DNA from: an uncultured Collinsella sp.
Lineage (GTDB): Bacteria; Actinomycetota; Coriobacteriia; Coriobacteriales; Coriobacteriaceae
Length of the DNA: 6,673 nt
NCBI GenBank assembly: GCA_900541665.1
Contig: UQKV01000076.1
Location: 1 to 6,673 of the forward strand
Reading direction: 5' to 3'
Part shown: one piece after another, positions 4,969 to 6,673 of the stretch
Layout: the number at the start of each line of letters is the position of its first letter
Numbering within the stretch: position 1 is the stretch's first letter
Notes under the pieces: generated by a model
The model's database searches: none
What the model was told of the DNA's origin: nothing
Seen by the model: only the letters and a program-made list of their open reading frames with translations
Program-made: the position numbers and the translations under genes

Positions 4969-5592
4969 ATGGAAATCGGTAAAAACCTTCGCCGGCTTAG
5001 AAGTAGAGCTGGACTGACCCAGCAGGAAATAGCCGACAAACTCGATGTATCGCGAGTTGCCATCGGCCAGTGGGAATCCGAGAAGTCGATGCCGAGAAAA
5101 GCGAACCTTGAGCAGCTCGCCGAGCTTTTCGATACCACGGTAGCCGACCTCATGGGAGAGGACGCCGCCGAGGCCGCGATCAGCGGCACGTCGCGCATGG
5201 TCCCCCTGCTGGGCTTCGCGCACATGGGCGAGCCGTGCGACGAGGGAAACCTCGCCGACGAGGTCGAGGTCCCCGCCTCCATCGCCGACGCGCACCCTCG
5301 CGGCTTCATGGTCCACGCCCAGGGCGGCTGCATGGACAACCGCTTCCCCCACGACGCGCTGCTGCTGGTCGACCCTGACATGGAGCCGGTCAACGGCCAG
5401 CCGGTGCTCGCCGAGACGGCCGACTACGGCGCCGTGGTGCGCAACTACACCCGGGGCCGCTCGACCGTGATGCTCACGGCGGACAGCCACAGCGGCGAGT
5501 ACGACGACATCCTATCCGGCCCGGACGATGCGCCCGTGGTCTGCAAGGGACGCGTCGTCTGGTACATGGGCGAGCGGGACGAGAGGGGCTAG
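4969..5592 (+). CDS. CI/LexA-like phage repressor with atypical S24 peptidase domain
   Basis: The 207-residue protein has an N-terminal XRE helix-turn-helix (about 5-62; LTQQEIADKLDVSRVAIGQW at 16-35) and a C-terminal S24/LexA-like domain (about 80-200). It would keep the prophage silent by binding the adjacent operators as a dimer. In the S24 domain the usual nucleophile motif G(D/N)SM reads GGCM, placing Cys121 where Ser is expected. The usual catalytic Lys position (VKR) appears as Arg158 in VVRNY. The usual Ala-Gly cleavage pair appears as Met86-Gly87 in FAHMGEP. All three alignments are by eye. The ATG at 4969 has AAGGAG six bases upstream. The DUF3800 gene follows after three bases. Control is probably by autoregulation through O1 and O2. 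Confidence 0.93.
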   Translation: MEIGKNLRRLRSRAGLTQQEIADKLDVSRVAIGQWESEKSMPRKANLEQLAELFDTTVADLMGEDAAEAAISGTSRMVPLLGFAHMGEPCDEGNLADEVEVPASIADAHPRGFMVHAQGGCMDNRFPHDALLLVDPDMEPVNGQPVLAETADYGAVVRNYTRGRSTVMLTADSHSGEYDDILSGPDDAPVVCKGRVVWYMGERDERG

Positions 5593-5595
5593 AGC

Positions 5596-6294
5596 GTGGA
5601 GCGCGCGACCTACAACGTCTACTGCGACGAGAGCTGCGTCACCTCTTCGGCCGCGGACGACTTCATGGCCATAGGCGGGATAATGTGCCCCCTCGACCGG
5701 AAGAGGGAGATCGTGAGGAAGGTGGACCTGCTCAGGGCCCACTACAACGTGCAGGGGGAGTTCGGATGGAAGACGGTGTGCCCGTCGAGGCTCCCCTTCT
5801 TCCAGGCACTGGTCGACCTCTTCTTCTCGGACCCCGGACTCAGGTTCCGCGCGGTCGTCGTCAGCAGGCGCGAGACGAACTTCGAGGACACCGAGGAGAT
5901 GTTCCAGAAGGTCTACTACCAGGTGTTCAACAACTGGCTTGACCGGAGGGCCTCTTACCGCTTGTTCATCGACCGCCGAATCGACGAGCGCGACAGGGTC
6001 GACACGCTGAGAAGGTGCCTGATAGACACCTTCCAGTTCGGCGATGCGGTCCGCTTTGTCGAGGAGGTCGAGTCTCACGAGAACGACCTGATTCAGCTGG
6101 CGGACCTGTTCATCGGGGCGCTTGCGGCTTCGAGAAACGGGCATCTGCAAGTCGAGGGCTCAAGCGGGGCCAAGCTTCAGATATGCCGCGATATTTGCCG
6201 CAACCTGAACACGAACACGCTCGCGAGCTACGAGACGTGGGCATCGGAGCAGAAGTTCAACGTGTTCCATTTTCGCGGCCGTAGGAACATGTGA
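5596..6294 (+). CDS. DUF3800 family protein, likely lysogen-expressed cargo
   Basis: This 232-residue protein shows the DUF3800 pattern: VYCDES at 8-13, then GGIM (27-30), EFGWK (55-59), a central LFIDRR (123-128), and NDLIQLADLFIGALA at 163-177. Asp11, Glu12, Asp126 and Asp170 are candidate metal-binding residues of what is thought to be an RNase H-like fold; the family has no settled general function, though members turn up in defence-associated loci. It starts with GTG three bases after the repressor stop, with GAGAGGGG upstream inside the repressor gene. It should therefore be made with the repressor in the lysogen. The next gene starts inside its stop codon. A role in superinfection exclusion or anti-phage defence is inference from position. 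Confidence 0.85.
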   Translation: MERATYNVYCDESCVTSSAADDFMAIGGIMCPLDRKREIVRKVDLLRAHYNVQGEFGWKTVCPSRLPFFQALVDLFFSDPGLRFRAVVVSRRETNFEDTEEMFQKVYYQVFNNWLDRRASYRLFIDRRIDERDRVDTLRRCLIDTFQFGDAVRFVEEVESHENDLIQLADLFIGALAASRNGHLQVEGSSGAKLQICRDICRNLNTNTLASYETWASEQKFNVFHFRGRRNM

Positions 6295-6673
6295 TGGCTA
6301 TGGAGTACTCCATCGACCAGGACGGTCATCTCGACCTATCGCGATATGTTTTGGGTTTTGGCTATGACATGTTTCAAGTGCGAGACGTCTCACACGACTA
6401 TTTCTTTGCCGAACTCACAAGGCCGCTATATTGGAACGGGTTGCCGGTGATAGGACTGAACAGCGAAGCGAAGTGGCGGCATCTGATTTGCGTCCACGGA
6501 CGCGACGGGCTCCCCTTGAACCCGATAACGGACATCGAGCTTGAAAGAGTGAAGCGGCTTCCCCTCATTCCAAAGGTTCTAGATAGACGAATCGACCTCG
6601 ATATTTTCCGCCAGACGAACAGGCGAGGCAAGGAGGACAGCATAAGCGTGGTGGCAACCGGTCCAGACATTAA
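6294..6673 (+). CDS. Unknown protein coupled to the DUF3800 gene, cut by the right edge
   Basis: The frame is open from ATG at 6294 to the window end, 126 residues with no stop. The ATG shares one base with the DUF3800 stop (TGATG), so translation is probably coupled; a second in-frame ATG at 6300 is an alternative start. The protein begins MAMEYSIDQDGHLDLSRYVL. It is mixed and soluble-looking, with EAKWRHLICVHGRDGLPLNP around residue 58-77 and LDRRIDLDIF further on; no membrane segment is seen. I do not recognise it. The DNA is clearly AT-richer (about 48% G+C over 6301-6420) than the repressor's S24 region (about 72% in 5221-5280). This suggests a separate origin. It may be a functional partner of the DUF3800 protein. 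Confidence 0.75.
   Translation, partial: MAMEYSIDQDGHLDLSRYVLGFGYDMFQVRDVSHDYFFAELTRPLYWNGLPVIGLNSEAKWRHLICVHGRDGLPLNPITDIELERVKRLPLIPKVLDRRIDLDIFRQTNRRGKEDSISVVATGPDI

Noticed and set aside
5512..6150. 212-residue minus-strand frame
   Set aside because: It is opposite the DUF3800 gene, whose motifs are clear, and has no ribosome site or recognisable domain.
6398..6670. 90-residue minus-strand frame
   Set aside because: The plus-strand frame here is open from an ATG overlapping the DUF3800 stop to the window end, a better-supported reading.

Overview
The window is the immunity and early-gene region of a temperate phage or prophage in a high-GC host. Most genes run near 60-70% GC. Strong AGGAGG-type ribosome sites, GTG/TTG starts and gene style fit an actinobacterium, perhaps a gut Coriobacteriia such as Collinsella, Olsenella or Eggerthella. 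The lineage is an inference and no gene here proves it. No structural, integrase or rRNA/tRNA gene is visible.

The layout is lambda-like, around a divergent switch at about 4839-4968. To the right (+ strand) is a CI/LexA-like repressor (4969-5592). Three bases later comes a DUF3800 gene (5596-6294), and overlapping its stop is an unknown gene that leaves the window (6294-6673). These sit where phages often carry genes expressed in the lysogen. The switch holds a perfect 10-bp-arm dyad at 4896-4921, a second related 20-bp site at 4921-4940, and a leftward promoter with 17-bp spacing.

To the left (- strand) is a first early operon: a small Cro-like HTH protein with a TTG start (4838-4641), a 36-residue acidic microprotein (4611-4501), an unknown 110-residue protein (4489-4157), a membrane SPFH/prohibitin-like protein (4127-3156), and a possible 70-residue membrane protein (3144-2932). 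About 280 bases follow (2649-2931) with no convincing gene but several inverted repeats, a CGCGTTA repeat cluster and a terminator pointing rightwards.

Beyond that is a second, tightly overlapping leftward operon for recombination: a MerR/excisionase-type HTH protein (2648-2400), a 46-residue membrane protein (2419-2279), a RusA-type Holliday junction resolvase (2282-1824), an unknown 98-residue protein (1809-1513), a Bet/RecT single-strand annealing protein (1520-636), and a DUF1351 protein cut by the left edge (636-1). Together these would anneal DNA strands and resolve joints during phage replication and recombination.

The points most worth a second look are a repressor whose three autocleavage hallmarks all look altered, the tandem operators, the DUF3800 plus unknown-partner pair, the phage-borne SPFH protein, and the structured stretch between the two leftward operons.
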